Source: Niastella sp966211305 (lineage in GTDB: Bacteria; Bacteroidota; Bacteroidia; Chitinophagales; Chitinophagaceae). From it: a stretch of 61,191 bases of DNA. Location: positions 1 through 61,191 of the forward strand of contig CBIHPC010000017.1 in assembly GCA_966211305.1 (NCBI GenBank). The letters run 5' to 3'. Of the stretch, positions 50,629 through 60,187 are shown in pieces; position 1 is the first letter of the stretch, and each line of letters opens with the position of its first letter. A program made the translations under genes and the position numbers. The notes below the pieces were generated by a model. It was not told the origin of the DNA. It was given only the letters and a program-made list of their open reading frames with translations, and did not search any database.

Positions 50629-53600
50629 CTATTCAAACTTCAGATCCAGGCCCAAACCTCTTAATTCATGCACCAATACGTTGAACGACTCAGGAATACC
50701 GGCTCTTGGAATATTATCACCTTTAACAATAGCCTCGTAGGTTTTTGCGCGGCCGATAATATCATCCGATTTAATGGTGAGCAATTCCTGCAGGATGTTC
50801 GAAGCACCATAAGCTTCCAGTGCCCACACCTCCATTTCACCGAAACGCTGGCCACCGAACTGTGCTTTACCACCCAGCGGCTGCTGTGTAATAAGACTGT
50901 AGGGTCCAATGCTACGGGCGTGCATCTTATCGTCAACCATGTGGTGCAGTTTGATCATGTAGATCACACCCACGGTAGCTTTCTGGTGGAAGCGATCACC
51001 GGTTTCACCATCATACAGGTGCGTATGACCGAAGCTTGGTAAACCTGCATCATTGATGTGTTTGGCAATTTCATCGGTGGTAGCTCCGTCGAAGATCGGC
51101 GTAGCGAACTTCACACCCATTTTCAAACCGGCCCAGCCTAATACAGTTTCATAGATCTGGCCCAGGTTCATACGGGAAGGTACCCCAAGCGGGTTCAGTA
51201 CGATATCAACCGGAGTTCCGTCTTCCAGGAACGGCATGTCTTCAGCACGCACGATCTTGGCAACGATACCTTTATTACCGTGGCGGCCGGCCATTTTATC
51301 ACCCACTTTCAGCTTACGCTTAACAGCCAGGTATACTTTAGCCAGTTTCAACACACCGGCAGGTAATTCATCTCCTATTGAAATGTTGAACTTCTCTCTC
51401 TTATATCTACCCAGTTCTTCGTTATACTTGATGTTGTAGTTGTGCAACAAGGTATTGATGGCATCATCGATAGAAGCATCCCCTGTCCAACCCAATGGAT
51501 TTACGTTCTGGTAATCGATAGAACCGAGGTTCTTCGGATTGAACTTGGCGCCTTTACCGATCTGCACTTCACCGAAGTTGTTGTTAACACCTGCAGAAGC
51601 TTTGTCTTTCAGCAGCGTTTGCAGTTTGTTCAACAATTCTTCTTTCAGGTCTTCGGTGTTCTTTTCATGCACTTTTTCCAGCTTTTCCAATGCAGCTTTC
51701 TCACGGATCTTCGCGTTCTTATCTTTTTTCGCGCGTTGAAACAGCTTTTTACCGATCACTACCCCTTCTACCCCGTTTGGCGCTTTCAAAGAAGCATCTT
51801 TGGCATCACCGGCTTTATCACCGAAGATGGCGCGTAACAGTTTTTCTTCCGGTGTAGGATCGCTTTCGCCTTTTGGCGTGATCTTACCGATAAGGATATC
51901 GCCTTCTTTAATGGCGGCACCCAACCGAATGATACCGTTTTCATCCAGGTCTTTCGTAGCTTCTTCCGATACGTTTGGAATATCCGGTGTCAGCTCTTCT
52001 TCACCCAGTTTGGTATCGCGTACTTCCAGTTCATATTCAGAAATGTGAATAGAAGTGAACAGGTCTTCTTTGGCTACTCTTTCGCTGATTACGATGGCAT
52101 CCTCGAAGTTGTACCCTTTCCATGGCATGAACGCCACTTTCAGGTTACGGCCCAGCGCCAGTTCCCCCCCCTGTACCGCATAACCTTCTGTAAGGAAGTC
52201 GCCTTTTTTCAGGCGCTGACCTTTTCTAACAGCAGGTTTGTGGTTGATACAGGTTTCCTGGTTTGTTTTTATGAATTTGGTAAGTCTGTAAACTTTCAGG
52301 TCATCTTCAAAGCTCACCAGACGGTCAGCTTCGGTACGGTCGTAGCGAACGTGAATTTCACTACCATCTACGTACTCTACCACCCCTTCGCCTTCAGACA
52401 GGATCTGTACACGGGCATCGCGGGCCGCTTTTCCTTCCAGACCTGTACCCACGATCGGGTTTTCAGGGCGGATCAGCGGTACAGCCTGACGTTGCATGTT
52501 CGATCCCATCAGCGCACGGTTGGCATCATCATGTTCCAGGAACGGAATCAGTGATGCGCTCAATCCCACGATCTGGTTCGGCGCTACGTCCATGAACTCC
52601 ACTTCGTTCTGATCGAGGATCGGGAAGTCGCCGGTTTGGCGTGAAGTGATCTTCTCTTCCACGAAGTGGCCTTTTTCATCGAGCGGCGAACTTGCCTGGG
52701 CGATCTTCGCGTTATCTTCTTCTTCTGCACTCAGGAAGGTGAGCTTTTTCAGGTCAACCTTTCCGTTGTCAACTTTATGATAAGGCGTTTCAATAAAGCC
52801 CATTTCGTTGATCTTGGCGTGTACGCACAGGGTTGAGATCAAACCGATGTTCGGACCTTCAGGCGTTTCAATGGTACACAGGCGGCCGTAGTGGCTGTAG
52901 TGTACGTCACGAACCTCGAAACCGGCTCTTTCACGGCTCAAACCACCGGGCCCGAGTGCGGAGATACGACGTTTGTGCGTGATCTCACTCAGCGGGTTGG
53001 TTTGATCGAGGAACTGTGATAACTGAGAGGTACCGAAGAACGAGTTGATCACTGATGACAGCGTTCTGGCGTTGATCAGGTCAACCGGTGTGAACACCTC
53101 ATTATCGCGTACGTTCATTCTTTCGCGGATGGTACGGGCCATACGGGCCAGACCAACACCGAACTGAGCATATAACTGCTCGCCTACGGTACGTACACGA
53201 CGGTTGCTCAGGTGATCGATATCGTCGATCTCAGCTTTACCATTGGTCAGGCGAACCAGGTACTTAATGATCTCGATGATATCTTCCTTGGTCAATGTTT
53301 TTTGATCCAGCGGCTGATTCAGCATCAGCTTGCGGTTGATCTTGTAGCGACCTACTTCGCCCAGATCGTAACGCTTGTCGCTGAAGAACAATTTATCAAT
53401 GATACCGCGGGCTGTTTCATCATCCGGCGCATCGGCTCCGCGCAACTGGCGGTAGATGTGCTGAACGGCTTCCAGCTCGCTGTTTGAAGTATCTTTATTG
53501 AGGGTGTTGTAAATGATGGCATAGTCGCCGCCTACATCTTCCTTCTGCACGAATACGCTTTTCACATCCATGTCGGCGATCATATCCACAGCTTCTTCAT

Positions 53601-54432
53601 CAAGCACGGTATCGCGCTCGAGCACTACCTCGTTTCTTTCGATAGACACTACCTCACCGGTATCCTCATCCACGAAGTCTTCTACCCATGTTCTCAAAAC
53701 GCGGGCAGCGAGGCGTTTGCCAAGATATTTCTGCAGTGATTTTTTATCGCCTTTCACTTCATCGGCCATACCGAACAGTTCCAGGATGTCTTTATCGGTT
53801 TCGTAACCGATAGAACGCAACAGCGTGGTAACCGGGAATTTCTTCTTACGGTCGATGTACGCGTACATTACGTTGTTGATATCGGTAGCGAACTCCATCC
53901 ACGCACCCTTGAAAGGAATTACGCGGGCAGAATAGATCTTGGTACCGTTGGGGTGAATTGACTGACCGAAGAATACACCTGGAGAACGGTGCAGCTGTGA
54001 AACCACCACGCGCTCGGCTCCGTTGATCACGAAGGTACCGCGGGGGGTCATGTAAGGGATGTTCCCCAGAAACACGTCCTGAACAATTGTCTGGAAGTCA
54101 ACGTGCTCTTCGTCATTACAGCTCAACCTCAGTTTCGCTTTAAGGGGAACGGCATATGTTAAACCGCGCTCCATACACTCTTCAATGGTGTACCGGGGCG
54201 GGTCAATGAAATAGTCCAAAAACTCCAGCACGAATATGTTTCGTGTATCGGTAATGGGGAAGTTTTCCTTGAACACCTTGAACAACCCTTCAATGTTACG
54301 CTTGTCGGGTGTGGTTTCTAATTGGAAAAACTCTTTGAACGATTGAATTTGTACCTCTAGTAAGTCAGGTGCTTCAGCAAGATTTTTGATTTTACCGAAG
54401 TTTACCCTGGTTGACAGTTTTGTTGAAGACAT
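50629..54432 (-). CDS. rpoB: RNA polymerase subunit beta
   Basis: The protein is 1267 residues with the standard order: FGKIKNLAEAPDLLEVQIQSFKEFF, FVINGAERVVVSQLHRSPGVFF, the rifampicin region (GTSQLSQFLDQTNPLSEITHKRRISALGPGGL), FMPWKGYNFEDAIVISER and KVGDKMAGRHGNKGIV, closing with QQPLGGKAQFGGQRFGEMEVWALEAYGA. The ATG at 54432 gives a normal N-terminus. It is not preceded by rplJ/rplL; a SusC/SusD pair lies directly upstream instead. Its own promoter is at 54635-54664. Confidence 0.99.
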   Translation of the reverse strand: MSSTKLSTRVNFGKIKNLAEAPDLLEVQIQSFKEFFQLETTPDKRNIEGLFKVFKENFPITDTRNIFVLEFLDYFIDPPRYTIEECMERGLTYAVPLKAKLRLSCNDEEHVDFQTIVQDVFLGNIPYMTPRGTFVINGAERVVVSQLHRSPGVFFGQSIHPNGTKIYSARVIPFKGAWMEFATDINNVMYAYIDRKKKFPVTTLLRSIGYETDKDILELFGMADEVKGDKKSLQKYLGKRLAARVLRTWVEDFVDEDTGEVVSIERNEVVLERDTVLDEEAVDMIADMDVKSVFVQKEDVGGDYAIIYNTLNKDTSNSELEAVQHIYRQLRGADAPDDETARGIIDKLFFSDKRYDLGEVGRYKINRKLMLNQPLDQKTLTKEDIIEIIKYLVRLTNGKAEIDDIDHLSNRRVRTVGEQLYAQFGVGLARMARTIRERMNVRDNEVFTPVDLINARTLSSVINSFFGTSQLSQFLDQTNPLSEITHKRRISALGPGGLSRERAGFEVRDVHYSHYGRLCTIETPEGPNIGLISTLCVHAKINEMGFIETPYHKVDNGKVDLKKLTFLSAEEEDNAKIAQASSPLDEKGHFVEEKITSRQTGDFPILDQNEVEFMDVAPNQIVGLSASLIPFLEHDDANRALMGSNMQRQAVPLIRPENPIVGTGLEGKAARDARVQILSEGEGVVEYVDGSEIHVRYDRTEADRLVSFEDDLKVYRLTKFIKTNQETCINHKPAVRKGQRLKKGDFLTEGYAVQGGELALGRNLKVAFMPWKGYNFEDAIVISERVAKEDLFTSIHISEYELEVRDTKLGEEELTPDIPNVSEEATKDLDENGIIRLGAAIKEGDILIGKITPKGESDPTPEEKLLRAIFGDKAGDAKDASLKAPNGVEGVVIGKKLFQRAKKDKNAKIREKAALEKLEKVHEKNTEDLKEELLNKLQTLLKDKASAGVNNNFGEVQIGKGAKFNPKNLGSIDYQNVNPLGWTGDASIDDAINTLLHNYNIKYNEELGRYKREKFNISIGDELPAGVLKLAKVYLAVKRKLKVGDKMAGRHGNKGIVAKIVRAEDMPFLEDGTPVDIVLNPLGVPSRMNLGQIYETVLGWAGLKMGVKFATPIFDGATTDEIAKHINDAGLPSFGHTHLYDGETGDRFHQKATVGVIYMIKLHHMVDDKMHARSIGPYSLITQQPLGGKAQFGGQRFGEMEVWALEAYGASNILQELLTIKSDDIIGRAKTYEAIVKGDNIPRAGIPESFNVLVHELRGLGLDLKFE

Positions 54433-54634
54433 ATTGCTTAAAACCGGTTTTTTTAATTATTCGTACGACAAAACATCTATAGACAAAAAAAATTTTCCTT
54501 GAGAATTTCAAGCCTTTTGGTTCATGTTGAACTGTAAAGGTTAAATTCCCAAAGAATTAAAAAAGAGGCAGTTATGTTAATTTGGCCTTGTAGCAACGTA
54601 CCTCTGCTAATTAGCTTTTGTGAAAAATGGAGGG

Positions 54635-54664
54635 CAAAGGTAAGGATTATACTTAAAAAAACAA
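54635..54664 (-). promoter_or_regulatory. promoter of rpoBC
   Basis: On the minus strand TTG (54664-54662), exactly 19 nt, then TACCTTTG (54642-54635): a perfect match to TTG-N19-TAnnTTTG. The leader to the rpoB ATG would be about 195 nt, holding a weak CTTGA/TCAAG stem with a T-run close to the start. The rest of 54433-54811 shows no gene. Confidence 0.85.
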
Positions 54665-54750
54665 GAAATTCAGGGCCAAAAATCAGACCGGAAAATTTGC
54701 AGGCTGGCAGTGGTAAGTGACAGGATAAGTTAAAATGATATGCCCCAAAG

Positions 54751-54789
54751 ATAAAAACAAAGCCGCAAAGGATGGTCACTTTGCGGCTT
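54751..54789 (-). terminator. terminator after SusC/SusD pair 2
   Basis: Stem AAGCCGCAAAG (54760-54770) / CTTTGCGGCTT (54779-54789), 11 bp with an 8-nt loop, followed on the minus strand by TGTTTTTAT. It lies 23 bp after the susD stop and isolates the pair from rpoB. Confidence 0.95.
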
Positions 54790-54811
54790 AAAATGCATAC
54801 TTATTTATTCA

Positions 54812-56365
54812 CTATAACCCCGGGTAATCGGGATTTTGAGGTCTCAGGTTTGGATTGTTTTGCATTTCCACCGTAGGCAGCGGGAACAGCAAATGTTTTT
54901 TGGTCAGCGTAGCCCCGCTTTCTGTCAGTTTATATCCTTCAAACCCGTCAAAATTGTTGGTTAGCGGGTTGTAGGCTTTTTTCAACCGTACCATATCGAA
55001 CCAGGTTACACCTTCATAACACAGCTCATGCCAGCGTTCACGCCATACCGCTTCCTTAAAAGAGGCCTGGTTATAGCTGCCGAGCGTACCGGTGGTCAAA
55101 CCTGCCCGGTCGCGAATCGCTTTTAACGCATCGAGTGCTGCCTGGGTAGGACCGCTGTTCGCCTCGTTCTGTGCTTCTGCAAAGGTTAAAAGCACCTGCG
55201 CATACCTGATGTTCATCCAGTTCAAACCGCTGGTTGCGGTACCCTCTTTACCCGACGTGCCGTTGGCCACACTATCAAAATGCTTAAAAATGTAAGGCGC
55301 TCCCAACGACTTCAAAGCACCGTTACCTCCGGAATAGTAACTTGTATAAAAGAATCCCTCCCGGTCAACAGTTCTTTTATCACCAGGTTCAAATGAATTG
55401 TAAAACTGAACCGTAGGTGTTGTAGACCCTATTTCGGTACCGTATGCTGAAACATCCTTGAAGTTGGGTAACAGAATAGCCTGGTTGCCATTGTTGGCTA
55501 CACCGCCCAGGTATTGGATCTGGAAAATATGTTCCCGCTGGTTTTCCAACGATACGTTGTGCAACTGGTTGTACGTGTCAAACAGGCTGAATTTGCCACT
55601 GGAGATCACTTCGTTCGCCTTATCAGCCGCCAGTTGATAATGATCGGTCTTGTTCATAGGGTTACCTGCCATGGTTAAATAAACTTCAGCCAGCAACGAT
55701 TTTACAGCTCCCAGCGAAGCGCGCCCGCCGGCATCGGTCCAGTTCAAACCAGAAGCTTCTGCGGCCTTCAGGTCGGTTATAATCTGTGTGTAGATCGAAT
55801 CTTTAGTGGTGCGGCCGGAATATACTTTGGGATCAAGCGAAGTTAAAATTGAAGTAGTGTGCAACGGCACATCACCAAATAACCGAACCAGGTAAAAATA
55901 TGACCATGCCCTTAAAAACTGGGCTTCTCCCAATACCTGTTTCTTTTTTGTTTCGTCCATTTTTATCCCGGGTACTTTATCCAGCACCAGGTTGGTTTGG
56001 GCAATAACACTGTACAGGCCAGTCCACCAGTTAAGCACAAATACATTGTCGCCGTTATAACTAAGCCCAAGCAGGTTGTTCAGATCGGTATTTTGCCCTG
56101 TTTCGGTTTTAGCCGTGCCAGTGGGCATTTCAAGCATGGAAAAGTTATTGGCAAATATACCTGCGCCATTGCCAATGAAACGGGTTCTGTCGTACGCAGC
56201 GGCAATGGCTGCATCAGCGTGACCGGGTAATGTATAATAAATGTCGGGAGCAAGGTTCGATGGATCTTTATCTTCTTCCTGTAACCATTTTTTACAACCG
56301 GTAGTTGTTAACGCCAAGGCTCCTAACAGCAGGATATATATCGGGTTGATTTTACGAATTTTCAT
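54812..56365 (-). CDS. SusD/RagB surface lipoprotein
   Basis: The protein is 517 residues, with the lipoprotein signal IYILLLGALALTTTGCKK (lipidated Cys near residue 24). Family stretches include LGEAQFLRAWSYFYLVRLFGDVPLHTT, SLLAEVYLTMAGNPM, NIRYAQVLLTFAEAQNEA and the end WRERWHELCYEGVTWFDMVRLKKAYNP...LLFPLPTVEMQNNPNLRPQNP, all typical of RagB/SusD. It binds the substrate on the cell surface for the SusC receptor upstream. It follows the SusC gene after 23 bp and ends with a terminator before rpoB. Confidence 0.95.
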   Translation of the reverse strand: MKIRKINPIYILLLGALALTTTGCKKWLQEEDKDPSNLAPDIYYTLPGHADAAIAAAYDRTRFIGNGAGIFANNFSMLEMPTGTAKTETGQNTDLNNLLGLSYNGDNVFVLNWWTGLYSVIAQTNLVLDKVPGIKMDETKKKQVLGEAQFLRAWSYFYLVRLFGDVPLHTTSILTSLDPKVYSGRTTKDSIYTQIITDLKAAEASGLNWTDAGGRASLGAVKSLLAEVYLTMAGNPMNKTDHYQLAADKANEVISSGKFSLFDTYNQLHNVSLENQREHIFQIQYLGGVANNGNQAILLPNFKDVSAYGTEIGSTTPTVQFYNSFEPGDKRTVDREGFFYTSYYSGGNGALKSLGAPYIFKHFDSVANGTSGKEGTATSGLNWMNIRYAQVLLTFAEAQNEANSGPTQAALDALKAIRDRAGLTTGTLGSYNQASFKEAVWRERWHELCYEGVTWFDMVRLKKAYNPLTNNFDGFEGYKLTESGATLTKKHLLFPLPTVEMQNNPNLRPQNPDYPGL

Positions 56366-56388
56366 AATAAGCTTGTTTTAATTACTTT

Positions 56389-59300
56389 TTATAATCCAAC
56401 ACTTATTCCCAGCATGTAAGTAGTAGGCTTGGGATAATCAAAAAAAGTTTGTCCCTGTGCAAATGCGTTGCTGTAAGTTGTTACTTCCGGATCGTTACCC
56501 GAGAATTTAGTTCTGAGGAAGAAGTTCTGAACGGAAGCGGTTACACGCAAACGGCTTAACCTTAACGTATTCAACATGCTGGCAGGAACATTATAGCCCA
56601 ATAACAAATTTTTACCGCGAATAAAGGAGCCATCTTCTACCCAGCGGGTATCCACATTGGTTACATAACCAGCTCTGGTATCGCGGATGGTTGCGATCAT
56701 GGTATTGTCGTTATTCTTACCCGGCTGGTAATAATCGAGCACTGAGTTGAAGCTGTTGGCAATACCTGTTCTGTCTTCACCTGAGTGTTTTGTTTGATTC
56801 AACACATCGTTTCCATACATATAACCGATCTCAATAAGCAGGTCGAAGTTCTTATATTTGAAACTATTGTTGAATGAACCCCAGCCATCAGGATTACCAT
56901 TGCCGATAATTACCCTGTCAAGATCATTGATAGCATAATCACCATTTACATCAAGGTATTTCAGGTCGCCCGGAAGAATGGGCTTTCCACCGCGGTAGCT
57001 GGTGTACTTTGCCGCTTCTGCCCTTTCGGCATCGGTCCAAACGCCCTGCCGTACCAGGCCCCAGAACGAACCAACGGGTTCACCAACCTTTATGATTCCT
57101 GTGTTTGACAAAAAGTTCGGATTACCTGAAAAGATCGGCGCAGGTGTTGCCAGGGCAAGCACTTTATTTCTGTTCATGGAGATATTAAAAGTGGTGCTCC
57201 ATGAAAAGTCCTGGGTTTTAATGTTTACTGTATGTAATGTAAGCTCAATTCCTTTGTTCTCCATGCTGCCGATATTCTTGGTAATGGAAGGATAGCCGGT
57301 TGATCTTGGCAACGGCGTTTCCAGCAGCATGTCGGTAGTTTTACGATAATAATAATCTGCTTCAAAACTGATCCTGTTTTCCAACAGGCCCAATTCAAGA
57401 CCGGCATCTGTTTGAGCCGTTTTTTCCCATTTCAGATCAGGATTGCCCAACCTGCTGGATCCAACCCCTGAAAATCTGGCATTGTTGAAGATGGCAGTGT
57501 AAGAACCCAGTAAAGGATCTGAAGAATAAGGAGCGATCTCAGAATTACCCGTTAAACCATGGCTAACGCGTAATTTAAGATGTGATACCACCCTGCTGCT
57601 TTTAAGAAATTCCTCATTGGATGCATTCCATGCAACTGCAGCTGAAGGGAAAAAAGCGAATTTATGGTTGTCGCCGAATTTTGAGCTTCCATCAACACGA
57701 CCAGTGAAAGTAACCAGGTACTTTTGCTGGTATCCGTAATTCACGCGGCCAAAGTATGAATTGAAAGCGAAATTGCTTTTGTTTGAACTGGATGCGTTCT
57801 GCACGCTTCCCTGGCCAAGGTTGTAATATTGAAAGAAGTCGGTTGAAAAATTCTGGGCGCTGGCATTAACTGACGCATAATTCGTTCCCTGCCAGGAAAG
57901 CCCCACCAAACCGGTTACGGTATGATCTTCATTTATGTCTTTGGTATAATTCAGGAAGGTTTCAGATGACCAGTAAATTTCCCTGTTATCGAAAATACTT
58001 GCTGTTCCGTTTTGATCCATCGAAATGTTGTGAAGGGTGCGGCTGCTGAACTGGTTTTCCTGCCTTTGCACGATACTTACCCCTACCTGGCTTTTGATAT
58101 CAAAACCCTTACCGAGCAGGATGTTTACATACGAATGACCAAGCATATTCTGAACATTCACCAGATACTTTCTATCGGTCATAATATGCACTGGGTTTGA
58201 ACCACCTTCTGCACCGGGATACAGATAGTTGTCGCCCCAGGTGCCATCAGCAAACTTAACAGGCATAAAAGGGAATGCTTCTGTGATCATACGCACAGAG
58301 TTCAATCCACCCGTACCCTGATCAACCAGATTTTCTTCCTGGTTATTATAGCTTACGCTACCGCCGATCCGCAGCCATTCTTTCGGTTTCAGATCGAGCA
58401 CGAAACGTGCTGAGTAACGTTTAAGATAAGAATTTAGCAGTAAGCCATTATCATCGCGGTAGCCGAGGAACAACCCATATAAGTTACCATTACTTCCGCC
58501 GGTTACTCCCAACTGGTGATTTTGCGACAGCTTATGTTGCAATGACTCTTTCAGCCAGTCGGTATTGTACAGCGGTTTTCCATTGGCATCGAAAAGGTTG
58601 GGTAAACTTTGGCGTTTTACGCGGGGATCTACTGCCGATGAATAGTTACCGGCCGCCCAGCCTGCGGGGTCATATACTTTAATATTATCGTATGCCAGAT
58701 CTTCGAGATCAAGATATTGCTGCGCATTCAGCATGTGCACTCTTTTGGGACCAATAGTAGGCACGCTGAAGTTACCGTCATAGGTAACTTTTGCAGGGCC
58801 ACTTGTACCTCGTTTGGTAGTAATAAGCACTACGCCATTAGCACCGCGGGCTCCATAAATGGCGGTACCAGATGCATCTTTCAGCACTTCTACAGATGCT
58901 ATGTCATTCGGGTTGATATAGTCGATAGAGTTGCTGTTGAGCGTTTGGTTGCCGATAGGAATATACACCCCGTCTACCACATACAATGGGTTGTTTGATG
59001 AGTTGATTGAACTAAAACCACGAACACGGATCCGGGTTTGTCCACCGGGGCGGCCTGAGTTGGTTGTAACCTGCACCCCTGCAATACGACCAGATAATGC
59101 TTCGTTCACCGAGGCTGCAGGCCGCTCCTGCAACTGGGAAGCTTTTACCGATCCTACCGATCCTGTGAGGTCTCTCTTTTTTACAGTACCATAACCGATA
59201 ACCACCACTTCACTCATTGAGCCTTTACTTAACTCCAGTTGAACATTCAGCGTTTCTTCCTGCCCAACTGTTATCTGGTGGCCTTCATAACCTGTGTGGG

Positions 59301-59538
59301 TGAATACAAGTGTTGCACCGGGTACAACGCTGATAGTGAAATTGCCATTCATGTCGGTGCTTGCACCCTTTGTCTGCCCTTTTATCTGAACCGATACTCC
59401 GGGCAATGGCGCACCGTCTTTTGAATCGGTTACTTTACCGCTGATTGTGCGGTCCTGTGAAAATGCTAAACCAGAAATAAAAAGTGCGAGTAAACTTAGC
59501 AGACATAGCCGTCCGACGAAATAAAACTGCTTTTTCAT
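56389..59538 (-). CDS. SusC/RagA TonB-dependent outer-membrane receptor
   Basis: The protein is 1049 residues from the ATG at 59538 (an upstream TTG adds only two codons). It has a signal peptide (LCLLSLLALFISGLAFSQ), a carboxypeptidase-regulatory-like domain (ISGKVTDSKDGAPLPGVSV), the SusC box SEVVVIGYGTVKKRDLTGSV, a plug with TRIRVRGFSSINSSNNPLYVVDG, and a barrel ending MLGISVGL. It carries ligand across the outer membrane with TonB energy. No degradative enzyme gene is adjacent, so the substrate is open. A LacI-type regulator lies 650 bp upstream on the same strand. Confidence 0.95.
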   Translation of the reverse strand: MKKQFYFVGRLCLLSLLALFISGLAFSQDRTISGKVTDSKDGAPLPGVSVQIKGQTKGASTDMNGNFTISVVPGATLVFTHTGYEGHQITVGQEETLNVQLELSKGSMSEVVVIGYGTVKKRDLTGSVGSVKASQLQERPAASVNEALSGRIAGVQVTTNSGRPGGQTRIRVRGFSSINSSNNPLYVVDGVYIPIGNQTLNSNSIDYINPNDIASVEVLKDASGTAIYGARGANGVVLITTKRGTSGPAKVTYDGNFSVPTIGPKRVHMLNAQQYLDLEDLAYDNIKVYDPAGWAAGNYSSAVDPRVKRQSLPNLFDANGKPLYNTDWLKESLQHKLSQNHQLGVTGGSNGNLYGLFLGYRDDNGLLLNSYLKRYSARFVLDLKPKEWLRIGGSVSYNNQEENLVDQGTGGLNSVRMITEAFPFMPVKFADGTWGDNYLYPGAEGGSNPVHIMTDRKYLVNVQNMLGHSYVNILLGKGFDIKSQVGVSIVQRQENQFSSRTLHNISMDQNGTASIFDNREIYWSSETFLNYTKDINEDHTVTGLVGLSWQGTNYASVNASAQNFSTDFFQYYNLGQGSVQNASSSNKSNFAFNSYFGRVNYGYQQKYLVTFTGRVDGSSKFGDNHKFAFFPSAAVAWNASNEEFLKSSRVVSHLKLRVSHGLTGNSEIAPYSSDPLLGSYTAIFNNARFSGVGSSRLGNPDLKWEKTAQTDAGLELGLLENRISFEADYYYRKTTDMLLETPLPRSTGYPSITKNIGSMENKGIELTLHTVNIKTQDFSWSTTFNISMNRNKVLALATPAPIFSGNPNFLSNTGIIKVGEPVGSFWGLVRQGVWTDAERAEAAKYTSYRGGKPILPGDLKYLDVNGDYAINDLDRVIIGNGNPDGWGSFNNSFKYKNFDLLIEIGYMYGNDVLNQTKHSGEDRTGIANSFNSVLDYYQPGKNNDNTMIATIRDTRAGYVTNVDTRWVEDGSFIRGKNLLLGYNVPASMLNTLRLSRLRVTASVQNFFLRTKFSGNDPEVTTYSNAFAQGQTFFDYPKPTTYMLGISVGL

Positions 59539-59930
59539 ACGCAAGTTTTGGTTTGTTAATAAATACTATATCGTTTTAGCTAAAAGAGCAAAAGGTCCCC
59601 GAATCACATAATATCACATTCTTAAAATTCGAGTAGGTTTTAAAATCTTGCCAGGCATTTATTCTTCCATGCCATTTTCAAAAGGTTCACACAGATACGG
59701 GAGTTTGATGGTCAACTCCGGTTAATCATACCAAGTGTCAAGTGGGGTTTTAAGTGGGTTGGTACCTTACCGGATTAAATCCAGTGAAACTTTTTGTACA
59801 AATAAGGTACTATATTTCCAGGGGGGCGAATTGACTGGTTTATTATTATCCAGGCCTGAAACAGGAACGGCAATAAACCTGTTTACAACTGCAAAAAGAA
59901 TTAGCAAGATGCATATGACAATATTTTAAG

Positions 59931-59976
59931 AAAATCGTTTTTACAAAATAAAATTAGCGATTCTAAAACGTTTTTG
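59931..59976. promoter_or_regulatory. LacI-operator-like palindromes upstream of SusC/SusD pair 2
   Basis: AAAACGTTTT (59965-59974) is a perfect 10-bp palindrome of the LacI/PurR half-site style. AAAATCGTTTTT (from 59931) and TATCGTTTTAG (near 59570) are close variants. They lie in the 649-bp spacer between the LacI gene and susC. No canonical TTG/TAnnTTTG promoter was found on the susC strand. The remaining spacer shows no gene. Confidence 0.35.
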
Positions 59977-60187
59977 CAAAATTTATCATGAAATAACGGT
60001 TATTTTTTAATGCGCACAAAACCGCAGGTTTTGCTGAGATATGCCTTGTTTTATGTAAACCAGTTATGGCCTGCTAACTGGTAATTCCGTTACAGGCGTG
60101 AGAGTTTTTAAAGATAATATTCGGTTATGGCATCAGGAGAACGCAAAATTTTGCAGGCATTAGTGCCACCATTTATAAATTGGAGGT

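Noticed and set aside
46228..54432. Plus-strand frames opposite rpoC and rpoB
   Set aside because: Antisense shadows of two highly conserved genes.
54480..54520. Attenuator just before rpoB (CTTGA/TCAAG stem and T-run)
   Set aside because: The stem has only five weak pairs, too little to call.
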